A DNA stretch of 38,334 nt from Prochlorococcus sp. AG-424-E18. GTDB taxonomy: Bacteria; Cyanobacteriota; Cyanobacteriia; PCC-6307; Cyanobiaceae. Shown here one piece after another: positions 7,863 through 17,482 of the stretch. Positions within the stretch are counted from its first letter, which is position 1. Each line of letters starts with the position of its first letter. A program made the position numbers and the translations under genes. Where the stretch lies: NCBI GenBank assembly GCA_003210155.1, contig QCNC01000013.1:1-38334 (forward strand), in the 5' to 3' direction. The notes below the pieces were generated by a model that did not search any database, had not been told where the DNA came from, and was given only the letters and a program-made list of their open reading frames with translations.

Positions 7863-8870
7863 TTGGAAGGAATAAATTTTAATCAGATTGGAGTGTCATT
7901 CAAGGGAAGTGGAAGTTATGTACCTGATCAAATCCTAACCAATCAAAAAATTAGTCAAAAGGTTGATACAAGCAATGAATGGATACAATCTAGAACTGGT
8001 ATTTCTGAGAGAAGAATCTCTAGCGTAGAAGATAATGTTACTGAGATGGGTTGTAAGGCTGCTCTTACTGCTATAGAAATGGCTAATTGGGATATTAAAA
8101 CGATTGATCTGATTGTTTTGGCTACTTCTACTCCCCATGATTTATTTGGATCAGCCCCATCCATTCAAGCTAAATTAGGGGCAGCTAATGCTGTAGCTTT
8201 CGATTTAACTGCAGCTTGTAGTGGTTTTTTATTTGCCTTGATAACAGCCTCACAATTTTTAAAAGGGGGTAGTTTTAAAAGGGCTATTGTTATTGGAGCA
8301 GATCAATTATCAAGTTTTGTTGATTGGAATGATAGAAGAAGTTGTATTCTCTTTGGAGATGGTGCCGGTGCGCTAGCAATTGAAGCCACAAATGAATTTG
8401 ATAATTTTCTAGGTTTTGATATGAGAACTGATGGGGGGAGGGGTTCTTTTCTTAATCTTCCATCAAAAAATAATAAGGATTCAATAGTAGATGAAATTGA
8501 CTTTTTAAGTGGAGGTTTTTCTCCAATTCAGATGAATGGTCAGGAAGTTTATAAATTCGCAGTTAAAGAAGTCCCCTTAATTCTTCAAAATTTGTTAGAA
8601 AAAATGAAATATAATTCTGATCAAGTTGATTGGCTATTGTTGCATCAAGCTAATCAAAGAATATTGGATTCTGTAGGAGAAAGGTTAAAAATTCCCAGAG
8701 AAAAGATTCTTAGCAATTTACAAAAATATGGCAATACGTCAGCAGCAACAATTCCACTAATGATGGATGAGGCTGTAAGAGATTATAGAATTAAACAAAA
8801 TGATATTATTGCTACAAGTGGTTTCGGTGCTGGGCTAAGTTGGGGTGCAGCCCTAATTAAATGGGGTTAA
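7863..8870 (+). CDS. fabH: 3-oxoacyl-ACP synthase III (KAS III)
   Basis: Starts fatty-acid synthesis by condensing acetyl-CoA with malonyl-ACP. The 335-residue protein has the KAS III catalytic triad in place: Cys119 in AACSGFLFA, His261 in LLHQANQRI and Asn291 in GNTSAATIP, plus the C-terminal GFGAGLSWG loop. The start is a TTG at 7863; no ATG or GTG precedes the conserved FKGSGSYVP segment in frame, and the upstream sequence has no strong ribosome-binding site. It lies 53 bases after plsX and 18 before fabD, within a lipid operon. Confidence 0.96.
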   Translation: MEGINFNQIGVSFKGSGSYVPDQILTNQKISQKVDTSNEWIQSRTGISERRISSVEDNVTEMGCKAALTAIEMANWDIKTIDLIVLATSTPHDLFGSAPSIQAKLGAANAVAFDLTAACSGFLFALITASQFLKGGSFKRAIVIGADQLSSFVDWNDRRSCILFGDGAGALAIEATNEFDNFLGFDMRTDGGRGSFLNLPSKNNKDSIVDEIDFLSGGFSPIQMNGQEVYKFAVKEVPLILQNLLEKMKYNSDQVDWLLLHQANQRILDSVGERLKIPREKILSNLQKYGNTSAATIPLMMDEAVRDYRIKQNDIIATSGFGAGLSWGAALIKWG

Positions 8871-8888
8871 AAACAAAATAGGAAGATT

Positions 8889-9785
8889 ATGACAGTTGCA
8901 TGGGTATTCCCTGGACAGGGTTCGCAAAAAATTGGAATGGCAAAACAAATTGAAAATCTGCCGATCACAAAAGAAAGGTTTAGTTATGCTTCTGAGATAT
9001 TTGAGAGAAATTTATTTGAAATTTGTGAATTAAATACTGAACCAATAAATCCTCTTTTTGATTTAAATAACACAAGCAATACACAAATTTGCCTTTTTTT
9101 AGTTGAATCAATTTTATTAGATGCATTAAAGGAAAATGGGTTTAAACCAACTTATGTTGCGGGACATAGTCTTGGAGAAATCACTGCACTATATTGTGCG
9201 GATGTTTTTTCATTCGAAGATTGTGTTTCTCTTATAAAAGAAAGGTCTCAATTAATGGTCAATTCTGGGAAAGGATCTATGGCAGCAGTAATTGGTTTTG
9301 AGAGAAATCAACTTGATTTATTAGTGCAAAAAATTGATGATATTGTCATTGCTAATGACAATAGCTCTTCCCAAGTTGTCTTATCAGGATCTACTGAAGC
9401 CTTAGATAATTTATCGAGAGAAATTGCTTGTAAAAGATTCTTGAAATTAAATGTCTCAGGAGCATTTCATTCGCCATTTATGAATGAACCTTCATCAAAA
9501 TTTTGTGAGTATTTAAAAAAGATTAAATTTAACAATCCCTCTTTCCCTGTAATAAGTAATTATGAACCTTCACTGTGTAGCGATCCAAACGAGCTTAAAA
9601 TTAGATTAGAAAAGCAAATGTGTAATGGAGTGAGGTGGCGAGAAACTATGGATTTAATGGCAAAAGATAGTGATCTGCATATTGTCGAAATTGGCCCTTC
9701 TAATGTATTGAGCGGTTTAGGAAAAAGACATCTTAAAGATGTAAAAATTTCTCAAGTTTCATCTTCTGATCAAATATCTTATTAA
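8889..9785 (+). CDS. fabD: Malonyl-CoA:ACP transacylase
   Basis: Transfers malonyl from CoA to acyl carrier protein, supplying the extender unit for fatty-acid synthesis. The 298-residue length is typical. The N-terminal FPGQGSQ motif, the nucleophile Ser94 in GHSLGE, Arg119 in KERSQLM and the catalytic His194 in GAFHSPFM are all present. ATG start at 8889, 18 bases after fabH and with plsC five bases behind, so co-transcription with its functional partners is likely. Confidence 0.96.
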   Translation: MTVAWVFPGQGSQKIGMAKQIENLPITKERFSYASEIFERNLFEICELNTEPINPLFDLNNTSNTQICLFLVESILLDALKENGFKPTYVAGHSLGEITALYCADVFSFEDCVSLIKERSQLMVNSGKGSMAAVIGFERNQLDLLVQKIDDIVIANDNSSSQVVLSGSTEALDNLSREIACKRFLKLNVSGAFHSPFMNEPSSKFCEYLKKIKFNNPSFPVISNYEPSLCSDPNELKIRLEKQMCNGVRWRETMDLMAKDSDLHIVEIGPSNVLSGLGKRHLKDVKISQVSSSDQISY

Positions 9786-9790
9786 TTTGT

Positions 9791-10411
9791 ATGAAAAATC
9801 ATACTATTCAAAAATTAATCTATGAATTGGTAAGCAAGCTTTTTGTATTTCCAATTTATAAATTTGTATTTAAAGGTCATTTAATAGGTAGAGACAATAT
9901 TCCGCAAAAAGATTCCTTTATCATGGTTTCTAATCATGGTTCTTTACTTGACCCTCCTTTGTTAGGCCATGCCCTTGGACGTAATATATCTTTTATGGCC
10001 AAGGCAGAGCTTTTTAGAATCCCTTTCATCGGCTTTATTATCAAGGCTTGTGGAGCGTATCCTGTAAAAAGAGGAATTGCTGATAAAAACACAATTAAAA
10101 TAGCATGTAAGAAATTATCAGATGATAATTGTATTGGAATTTTTATTGATGGCACTCGTCAAAAAAATGGTCGAGTGAATAAGCCCAAACAAGGTGCAGC
10201 ATTATTAGCCTTTAAAAATCAAAAATTATTATTGCCTGTTGCAATAGTTAATTCACATAGACTAATAAGATTTAGATGCTTTATTCCTTTGTTTTCAAAA
10301 ATAGTTATTAAAGTGGGGAAACCTGTTCAACCTCCACTAAGTTCATCAAGACATGATCTGAATTCTGTAACGATGCACCTTCAAGATAAAATTAATAATT
10401 TGATTGGATGA
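9791..10411 (+). CDS. plsC: 1-acyl-glycerol-3-phosphate acyltransferase (PlsC family)
   Basis: Acylates lysophosphatidate at sn-2 to give phosphatidate. The 206-residue protein has the acyltransferase motif I NHGSLLD (catalytic His49, Asp54), a motif II-like KAELFRIPFIG, and motif III at 118-123. Motif III reads FIDGTR where the family consensus is FPEGTR, a conservative Glu-to-Asp and Pro-to-Ile change. The position directly behind fabD, after plsX and fabH, fits phospholipid assembly. Exact acyl acceptor cannot be read from sequence; other PlsC-fold acyltransferases remain possible. It converges on tsaB with four bases between stop codons. Confidence 0.88.
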   Translation: MKNHTIQKLIYELVSKLFVFPIYKFVFKGHLIGRDNIPQKDSFIMVSNHGSLLDPPLLGHALGRNISFMAKAELFRIPFIGFIIKACGAYPVKRGIADKNTIKIACKKLSDDNCIGIFIDGTRQKNGRVNKPKQGAALLAFKNQKLLLPVAIVNSHRLIRFRCFIPLFSKIVIKVGKPVQPPLSSSRHDLNSVTMHLQDKINNLIG

Positions 10412-10415
10412 ATAT

Positions 10416-11069
10416 TTAGTTAATTGGAGAAATTGGGTAAAGAGGCAAAACTTTTCTCCAGGAATCTATATTTGAATTTAATAAATTTTTATTTGATAAA
10501 TCTAATAGTTCTTTCAAATCTTTTTTATCATCATGAGTAGCTTCAAAAGAAAGTTCATTACTATCAAGTTCTTTGACAACTTTTGGTAAAATCGTTTCTC
10601 GAATGATTAGATCCGAGGAGTTTTTTTCGTTACCACAAATTTCATATTTACCTGCAATAAAACCCTTACGTTTTAATTTTTTGAAAATCCAGAATGATTT
10701 TTTGTTTTTTAAGATATTATTTTTTGATGCAATTCTTTTTGCCATTATTTCAAATGAACTAAAACTGTCTAGAGGGCAATTTATTTGTTGTGAGATAGTT
10801 CTTGCTAAAACTACAATTAGTCGTGAAGCATTAAAATTTGCTGGCCCTATGCTGACAGATAACTTATTTATTTTTTGTAAATTTTCTTTGGAAATGAATT
10901 TGTTAAGTTCATTTATTAAGTTGTTGCAAAGGTCTTTATCAAATTTCTTGATAAATAATTCATCAGATTCTAGGTCATTGTTTTTTCTATACCCAAATCC
11001 AAAAGAATTATCTGTGCTATGAATCACTAATGTAGAGTAAGTTTGTCCTTGATTGAGTTTGTTTGTCAT
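10416..11069 (-). CDS. tsaB: tRNA threonylcarbamoyladenosine biosynthesis protein TsaB
   Basis: TsaB (YeaZ) is a scaffold partner of TsaD in forming t6A at position 37 of ANN-decoding tRNAs. The 217-residue protein begins the ASKHA-like fold with LVIHSTDNSFGFGY and keeps the family pattern SIGPANFNASRLIVVLARTI, where most members read GPGSFTGLR. The sequence is divergent, so the call rests on fold pattern, length and position. It follows ycf34 on the same strand with nine bases between, so the two are probably co-transcribed. No tsaD, tsaE or tsaC is in the window. Confidence 0.8.
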   Translation of the reverse strand: MTNKLNQGQTYSTLVIHSTDNSFGFGYRKNNDLESDELFIKKFDKDLCNNLINELNKFISKENLQKINKLSVSIGPANFNASRLIVVLARTISQQINCPLDSFSSFEIMAKRIASKNNILKNKKSFWIFKKLKRKGFIAGKYEICGNEKNSSDLIIRETILPKVVKELDSNELSFEATHDDKKDLKELLDLSNKNLLNSNIDSWRKVLPLYPISPIN

Positions 11070-11078
11070 CTATTACCT

Positions 11079-11330
11079 TTAAACAGGTAATTCCATACCT
11101 GGATTAAACTTAGACCATTTACCAAATTCATTTTCAAAACTTTCACAAGATTGAACATCCCAATCAGTTTTATAGTCACCATTATTATCTTTAACTATAT
11201 TGACATGAATGAATGGTTTTTTTGGTTTAAAATCAGGTAGATCACAAATATGATCAACATCATGATTATTCTCAACATCATGATATGTGATACATCTATC
11301 AACCCATTTACAGTTGATGCAAATGCACAT
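11079..11330 (-). CDS. ycf34: Ycf34 iron-sulfur protein
   Basis: Small conserved protein of cyanobacteria and red-algal plastids; homologues bind an Fe-S cluster and have been linked to photosynthetic electron flow. From ATG 11330 it has 83 residues and begins MCICINCKWVDRC, with four closely spaced cysteines (2, 4, 7, 13) and a further pair downstream (HICDLP, QSCESF), as expected of Ycf34. The open frame extends upstream to an ATG at 11399, but that would add 23 hydrophobic residues absent from the family and overlap cca by 64 bases, so I reject it. The start codon is only five bases from that of cca on the other strand, leaving no dedicated promoter space. Confidence 0.9.
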   Translation of the reverse strand: MCICINCKWVDRCITYHDVENNHDVDHICDLPDFKPKKPFIHVNIVKDNNGDYKTDWDVQSCESFENEFGKWSKFNPGMELPV

Positions 11331-11335
11331 AATTA

Positions 11336-12562
11336 ATGAATAATATGAAAAATAGATTTCAAACAGATCATACACTAATAATTGATGAATTAGAAACAAG
11401 TATAAAATTTCATAATTTGGATTTAATCTTAGGTTTTTTACCTAAAGGATCATATTTGGTTGGTGGTTACATAAGAGATATTATTTTGGGAAGAAAAACT
11501 GAAAAGTTAGATGTTGATATTGTGGTACCTTTAAATGCAATTGAAATTGGTAAAAAGATTGCAGATAATATTGGATCAAAATTTATAATTTTAGATAAAA
11601 AAAGAGAAGTAGTAAGAATTATTCTTAATAATATTTATATTGATATTGCTAATCAAGTTTCATCTTCCATAGAAGGAGATTTATGTTCTAGAGACTTTTC
11701 GATTAATTCAATTGCTTTTTTATTTGATAAGAAGAGTTTGTTTGATCCATTAAATGGTCTTAAAGATCTTGAGATTTCTTTGCTTAGAACTCATTCTGAA
11801 AACAATTTATTAAATGATCCATTACGAATTTTAAGATGTTTTCGATTTGTTTCAGAATTGAATTTTAAAATTGATTTAAGATTAGTTGACTTTATAAAAA
11901 AAAATAAAGGGAACTTGTATCTTGTCGCAAAAGAGAGAATTATTTATGAAATACATAAAATAGTAAATGGAGCAAATGCTCTTGATGCAGTATTGTTGAT
12001 AAAAAAATTTAATATATTTGATACTGAAAATTTACTTGAAGATTCTTTTTTTTTGGATTTAGAGAAAATGAATTATGGAGAACTTGATCAGGAAGAAAAA
12101 GATAAATATTTACCATCATTTTTTATCGCTCAAATCTTAGATGTTGTAACTTTAGAGAAACTGAAATTTAATAAAGCTGATATTGCAAAAACTAAGTTAT
12201 TGCGAAAATGGCACCTTTTCTTGAAAAACAAAAATATCGCTCAGTTAGATGAATTTGACAGATTTAACTTACATCAAGAATTAGAAATGTTTCTGCCAGC
12301 TTTTATTTTTTATTTACCTCAAAACTTACAATTGAATTGGCTTCATAGATGGCGTGATAACGATGATAAATTATTTCATCCCTCAAACTTAATTAATGGT
12401 GATGTAATTAAAAAAAATTTGGAAATCAAGGATGGACCTATCTTGGGAGAGCTTTTACAGTATCTTTCCAAGGAACTTGCATATAACAGATTGAATAATT
12501 TTGATGAAGCTATTTATAAAGCAAAGCGATGGATTGAACAAAATGCGCCAAAATGTGATTAA
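11336..12562 (+). CDS. cca: CCA tRNA nucleotidyltransferase / poly(A) polymerase family
   Basis: Adds or repairs the 3' CCA end of tRNAs. The 408-residue protein has the class II nucleotidyltransferase head: GGYIRD at 43-48 and the metal-binding Asp59-x-Asp61 in KLDVDIVV, then SRDFSINSIAF and DPLRILRCFRFVSELNF, which are the motif C and D regions of the family. The C-terminal half is helical and low in recognisable motifs. Some bacteria split CCA-adding activity between two paralogues, so strictly it could be a poly(A) polymerase or A-adding enzyme. ATG 11336 is used here; a second in-frame ATG at 11345 would lengthen the tiny gap to ycf34 to 14 bases. Confidence 0.88.
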   Translation: MNNMKNRFQTDHTLIIDELETSIKFHNLDLILGFLPKGSYLVGGYIRDIILGRKTEKLDVDIVVPLNAIEIGKKIADNIGSKFIILDKKREVVRIILNNIYIDIANQVSSSIEGDLCSRDFSINSIAFLFDKKSLFDPLNGLKDLEISLLRTHSENNLLNDPLRILRCFRFVSELNFKIDLRLVDFIKKNKGNLYLVAKERIIYEIHKIVNGANALDAVLLIKKFNIFDTENLLEDSFFLDLEKMNYGELDQEEKDKYLPSFFIAQILDVVTLEKLKFNKADIAKTKLLRKWHLFLKNKNIAQLDEFDRFNLHQELEMFLPAFIFYLPQNLQLNWLHRWRDNDDKLFHPSNLINGDVIKKNLEIKDGPILGELLQYLSKELAYNRLNNFDEAIYKAKRWIEQNAPKCD

Positions 12563-12586
12563 ATACACATAGCTTAGTTTTGTTTA

Positions 12587-12600
12587 GAAGTTCAGACTTC
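12587..12600 (+). terminator. Small hairpin after cca (weak terminator candidate)
   Basis: GAAGT (12587-12591) and ACTTC (12596-12600) pair around a TCAG loop, 24 bases after the cca stop, with an AT-rich tract (AAAATCATTTTT) behind it. The stem is only five pairs and the T run starts six bases later, so this is at best a weak terminator or a structure in the RRM gene leader. Confidence 0.3.
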
Positions 12601-12620
12601 AAAATCATTTTTAAAAATTT

Positions 12621-13040
12621 ATGAGTATTCGCATTTACATTGGCAACTTACCACAAGGATTTAATCCAAAAGAATTTGATACACTTTTAAAGTCAGTTTC
12701 TGATTCGATTAGATTTAAAGCAGTTTTAGATAAGGAAACTAAGGAATGCAGGGGGTTTGGTTTTGCGACTTCTAATAATGAAGATAATGCTAATTTATTA
12801 ATTCAAAAGTTAAATGGTTTTGAATTTAATGGTTCTAAATTAAGAGTAGAGCTATCAGAAAAAAAAGATTCTGCTTCAAATAAAAGAAATAGTGGAAAAT
12901 TAAATAAGAATAAGAAGAGGAAAGACTTTAAGAAAATCGTTCATAGTGATGCTCCTAACCTTGAAGCTCCTGATCCAAGATGGGCAGGAGAACTATCTAA
13001 ATTAAAAGATTTGTTGGCTAATCAGAAGACTCCTGCTTAG
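12621..13040 (+). CDS. RNA-binding protein with one RRM domain
   Basis: Cyanobacterial single-RRM protein of the Rbp type; relatives respond to cold or stress and bind mRNA. The 139-residue protein has RNP2 IYIGNL at 5-10 and RNP1 RGFGFAT at 44-50 in a domain spanning about 3-80. A very basic linker follows (about 85-112, Lys/Arg/Asn rich), then a short conserved-looking tail APDPRWAGELSKLKDLL. The target RNAs cannot be inferred. Its stop codon TAG is immediately followed by the convergent crtB stop, with no intervening base. Confidence 0.9.
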   Translation: MSIRIYIGNLPQGFNPKEFDTLLKSVSDSIRFKAVLDKETKECRGFGFATSNNEDNANLLIQKLNGFEFNGSKLRVELSEKKDSASNKRNSGKLNKNKKRKDFKKIVHSDAPNLEAPDPRWAGELSKLKDLLANQKTPA

Positions 13041-13949
13041 TCATTTAATTCTAGAAATTAAAAAAGATATAGGAATTTCAAAAGCTTTTACTGAATTTTT
13101 TACAAAAGCTCTATTATTAAAGACATCATAGTCTAGCCTTTCTATAGAATCTAATATTCCTCTGTAAAGACGTAAGGATGTCCAAACAGGCCATCTTGCG
13201 TCAGGAGATAACCATTTGATTCCATCTTCAGATTTCTGGAACCAATCGCGAGCCCTAGTTAATTGAAATTTCATTAGTGCTTTCCATTGTTTGTTTATTT
13301 CACCTTTTAAAAGTTTTTCTTCAGAATAATTAAATTTTTCAATATCTTCTTGAGGAAGATAAATTCTACCTCTTTGCCTATCTTCGCCGACATCTCTTAA
13401 TATATTTGTTAATTGATTAGCTATACCTAAAGCTATAGCAGCTTCTGAAGGGTCAGGTTTGGCACTCCATGGAGCGGATGTGTAAGCACTATCAATCCCC
13501 ATGACATTCTGAGTCATCAAACCAACTGTCCCTGCGACTCTATAACAATAGAGTTTTAATTCATCAAAATCTTTGTATCTAACTTTATTAAGGTCCATTC
13601 TCTGGCCATCTATCATGTCTAGATAAGGTTGAATACTTTGTGGATATTTTTCGATGGTGTCTAGTAGAACGGCATCTAATTCCGATTTAATGTTGCCTTT
13701 AAAAACATTCTTTGTATTTTCTTCCCATGCATTTAAATTTTCTGAAAGTTCATCTTGTGTTTTAGTTGAAGCTTCTAAGCTATCCATTATTTCATCTGTT
13801 CTTCTACACCAAACATAAATAGCCCAAATAGCTTTTCTTTTCTTTATAGGTAGCAGAAGAGTTCCCAAGTAGAAGGTTTTAGCCCATTTTTGGGTTTCTT
13901 TTCGGCATATCTCGTATGCTTGATCTAGTTGAGAAATTGAATTTTTCAA
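13041..13949 (-). CDS. crtB: Phytoene synthase
   Basis: Condenses two geranylgeranyl diphosphates to 15-cis-phytoene, the entry step of carotenoid synthesis. The 302-residue protein has both Mg-diphosphate binding acidic motifs, DEIMD (Asp52-Asp56) and DVGED (Asp186-Asp190), plus AYCY-like YCYRVAGTVG and the conserved RIYLPQED. The start is a TTG at 13949: an in-frame TAA lies three codons upstream and no ATG intervenes. It follows pds on the same strand after 40 bases, so the first two enzymes of the pathway are probably made from one message. Confidence 0.96.
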   Translation of the reverse strand: MKNSISQLDQAYEICRKETQKWAKTFYLGTLLLPIKKRKAIWAIYVWCRRTDEIMDSLEASTKTQDELSENLNAWEENTKNVFKGNIKSELDAVLLDTIEKYPQSIQPYLDMIDGQRMDLNKVRYKDFDELKLYCYRVAGTVGLMTQNVMGIDSAYTSAPWSAKPDPSEAAIALGIANQLTNILRDVGEDRQRGRIYLPQEDIEKFNYSEEKLLKGEINKQWKALMKFQLTRARDWFQKSEDGIKWLSPDARWPVWTSLRLYRGILDSIERLDYDVFNNRAFVKNSVKAFEIPISFLISRIK

Positions 13950-13989
13950 AAAGTTTTAGATGATTTTTTAAATTACTGGAATGTAAATC

Positions 13990-15432
<1,443 letters not shown>

Positions 15433-15480
15433 TTAAAGTTAGAACATAATAGTTTTTTTCGTTGATTATTTCGTAAAATT

Positions 15481-15828
15481 ATGGAAAAAATGCTTTTAAA
15501 ATCGACTACTAGGCATGTAAGAATTTTTACTGCCGAAGTAGTAGATGAGGAATTAAAGTTTCACCCAAATAAACTAACTCTTGATTTAGATCCTGATAAC
15601 GAATTTATTTGGAACGAAGATTCTCTAAACAAAATAAATGAAAAATTCAACGAATTAATAAAAGAGAGAGCAGGAAAGGATTTAGATGATTATGAACTTC
15701 GCAAAATTGGATCAGAAATTGAAGGTTTGATTAAATTTTTGCTTCAAAATGGTCAACTTAGCTATAACCCTGATTGTAGAGTAATGAATTATTCAATGGG
15801 TTTACCAAAGACAAATGAAGTGCTGTGA
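15481..15828 (+). CDS. ndhM: NDH-1 subunit M
   Basis: Small oxygenic-photosynthesis-specific subunit of the cyanobacterial and chloroplast NDH-1 complex, on the peripheral arm. The 115-residue sequence is recognisable throughout: [13 protein letters not shown], the [15 protein letters not shown] stretch, and [16 protein letters not shown] at the C-terminus. No bacterial complex I has this subunit, so it also marks the organism as a cyanobacterium. The gene starts at ATG 15481 and its TGA overlaps the GTG of the next gene (GTGA). Confidence 0.95.
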   Translation: MEKMLLKSTTRHVRIFTAEVVDEELKFHPNKLTLDLDPDNEFIWNEDSLNKINEKFNELIKERAGKDLDDYELRKIGSEIEGLIKFLLQNGQLSYNPDCRVMNYSMGLPKTNEVL

Positions 15829-16448
15829 ATAGATCATCCTCAAATAGAAGGCCAAGAAGAGGCTCAAATAGAAGTTATTATCCACCAAATCCAAAGGACA
15901 TGGATCCTTATGGTCAAAGAAGCAATAGATTGCCTGCTTCTTCTGAACAAAAGATCAACTTTAGTACAGGAACCATTGCCGTACTTGCTGGAGTATTAAT
16001 TTTGGGAGTTGGTATCGGGAGCGCTATTACCAGTACAACTGATGGTGGGCAGGGAAATATAGCAAGTCAACAACAATTAGATATGGCTGTTCCAGATCCT
16101 GAATTTTGCAGACAATGGGGAGCTAGTGCTTTTGTAATTGATGTTGAAATGTATACGACTCTGAATCCATCAACGAGTTTTGTAACGCAACCAGCTCTTC
16201 AGCCAGGATGTGTTATTAGAAGAGAGAATTGGACAGTGTTACAAAAACAGGGCGCAATTAGTAATGAAGATGTAAGAGAATGCAAGCAAAGGATGAATAC
16301 TTTTGCATATATTGGTTCTATAAGAGATAAGCCAATAGTTAAGTGCGTTTATCAGACTGATGTAAATGAAAATAAATTTATAATAAAGGGTGATGGACAA
16401 GCTGAAGACGGTGGGGTAGGTATTAATAAAGAAGCAATTCAGTTTTGA
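15825..16448 (+). CDS. DUF3172 membrane-anchored protein, unknown function
   Basis: Function unknown; I recognise it as a member of the cyanobacterial DUF3172 family. The 207-residue protein has three parts: a basic, disordered-looking N-terminus (1-47, rich in Arg, Ser, Asn, Pro), one transmembrane helix at about 48-68 ([20 protein letters not shown]), and a soluble domain with conserved-looking [28 protein letters not shown] and [14 protein letters not shown]. Three or four cysteines (about 97, 130, 153, 175) may pair if the domain faces the lumen or periplasm; basic residues before the helix favour that orientation. The GTG start overlaps the ndhM stop, which suggests translational coupling with an NDH-1 subunit. 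Confidence 0.8.
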   Translation: MNRSSSNRRPRRGSNRSYYPPNPKDMDPYGQRSNRLPASSEQKINFSTGTIAVLAGVLILGVGIGSAITSTTDGGQGNIASQQQLDMAVPDPEFCRQWGASAFVIDVEMYTTLNPSTSFVTQPALQPGCVIRRENWTVLQKQGAISNEDVRECKQRMNTFAYIGSIRDKPIVKCVYQTDVNENKFIIKGDGQAEDGGVGINKEAIQF

Positions 16449-16454
16449 TCGAAA

Positions 16455-17399
16455 TTATATATGCCTCAAAGGGCTTTCTAAACTAGCAAATTGTGGGAGA
16501 ATGTTTTTCTTAAATACTTCTGAGGCTCTTGATGTATATCTTGACGGATTAGTAATTAATTTAAGTTCTCTTTTTACCTCTAAATCAGCAACGAATGCTT
16601 TGTGGATTGTTCCAGCCGATAATTCTCTTTCAATAGAAACAACAGGCAAAAAAGAAGCTCCTAAACCTGATTGAACTGCATTCTTGATTGCTTCAAGAGA
16701 GTTAAGTTCCATCTCAATTTTTAATCTTTGAATATCAAGCCCAGAATCTTGGAGAAGTTTGTCAACAACTTTTCTTGTTGTAGATTGTGAGTCTAATGTT
16801 ACAAAATTTAATTTGTATAAGTCTTCTTTTAGAAGCTCTTTTTTGGTCGAAAGTGGATGTTTAGATGGTAAAACTAATGCCAATTCATCAGTGGCATATG
16901 GAATTATTTGTAGCAAATTTTCCAAATCTCCAGGTAATTGTCCGCCAATAATGGCTAAGTCAATTTGTCCATTGGCCACACTCCAACCAGTTCTTCTCGT
17001 ACTATGAACTTGAAGTTGAACGGACACATCAGGGTATTTTTGTCTGAATAGTCCTATCATTCTCGGCATTAAATAGGTACCCGTTGTTTGGCTCGCTCCA
17101 ATGACAAGAGTTCCACCTTTTAAACTATTTAAATCTTCAATAGCTTTGCAAGCTTCGTCGCATTGATTCAAAATTCGTTCACAATATTCAAGTAATAGTC
17201 TCCCTGCTTCAGTCAATAGAGCCTTCCTACCACCTCTATCGAAAATTGTGATTTCAAGTTGTTTTTCTAAATTTTGTATTTGTAAACTTACGGCAGGTTG
17301 GGTTACATATAAGAGATCTGCAGCTTTTTTAAAACTTCCTTGAGCTGCTATAGCTTTTAATATTCTTAATTGGTCGAGTGTAAATGGTAATTCTGGCAT
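16455..17399 (-). CDS. rbcR: LysR-family regulator, RbcR/NdhR/CmpR group
   Basis: LysR-type transcription factor of the group that controls Rubisco, carbon uptake and NDH-1 genes in cyanobacteria. The 314-residue protein has an N-terminal winged helix ([20 protein letters not shown], then [18 protein letters not shown]) followed by a periplasmic-binding-like effector domain from about residue 90 ([20 protein letters not shown]). The name rbcR is by resemblance; the target set is not readable here. It is divergent from the Z-ISO gene across 83 bases holding two inverted repeats, and flanked by ndhM on one side and ndhF-ndhD on the other, which is consistent with control of NDH-1 genes. Confidence 0.88.
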   Translation of the reverse strand: MPELPFTLDQLRILKAIAAQGSFKKAADLLYVTQPAVSLQIQNLEKQLEITIFDRGGRKALLTEAGRLLLEYCERILNQCDEACKAIEDLNSLKGGTLVIGASQTTGTYLMPRMIGLFRQKYPDVSVQLQVHSTRRTGWSVANGQIDLAIIGGQLPGDLENLLQIIPYATDELALVLPSKHPLSTKKELLKEDLYKLNFVTLDSQSTTRKVVDKLLQDSGLDIQRLKIEMELNSLEAIKNAVQSGLGASFLPVVSIERELSAGTIHKAFVADLEVKRELKLITNPSRYTSRASEVFKKNILPQFASLESPLRHI

Positions 17400-17428
17400 C
17401 TATTATGCCTACAATTTCTTATAATTCT

Positions 17429-17458
17429 AATGCTTAGGAGCATTCTTGTTAAGAACAA
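17429..17458. promoter_or_regulatory. Paired inverted repeats in the rbcR/Z-ISO divergent region
   Basis: AATGCT-TAGG-AGCATT (17429-17444) is a perfect six-base dyad, and TTGTT-AAG-AACAA (17446-17458) a second perfect five-base dyad right beside it. On the minus strand a TATAAG at about 17418-17423 could be the rbcR -10, putting the first dyad between it and a -35. LysR genes commonly autoregulate from such sites, so an RbcR operator is a reasonable inference, not shown. Confidence 0.4.
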
Positions 17459-17482
17459 AAATTATTTGAACAATTTAAATAT

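Noticed and set aside
10573..11022. 149-codon plus-strand open frame opposite tsaB
   Set aside because: Phe/Leu/Ser-rich product typical of the complement of a Lys/Glu/Asn-rich gene; tsaB on the other strand has a recognisable fold pattern and operon partner.
11254..11284. 13-base direct repeat (TCAACATCATGAT, 18-base spacing) within ycf34
   Set aside because: It encodes the HDV...HDV segment of a conserved protein region, so coding constraint explains it well enough.
11331..11399. 23-residue N-terminal extension of Ycf34 from ATG 11399
   Set aside because: The family begins at the MCIC motif; the extension is not family-like and would overlap cca by 64 bases.
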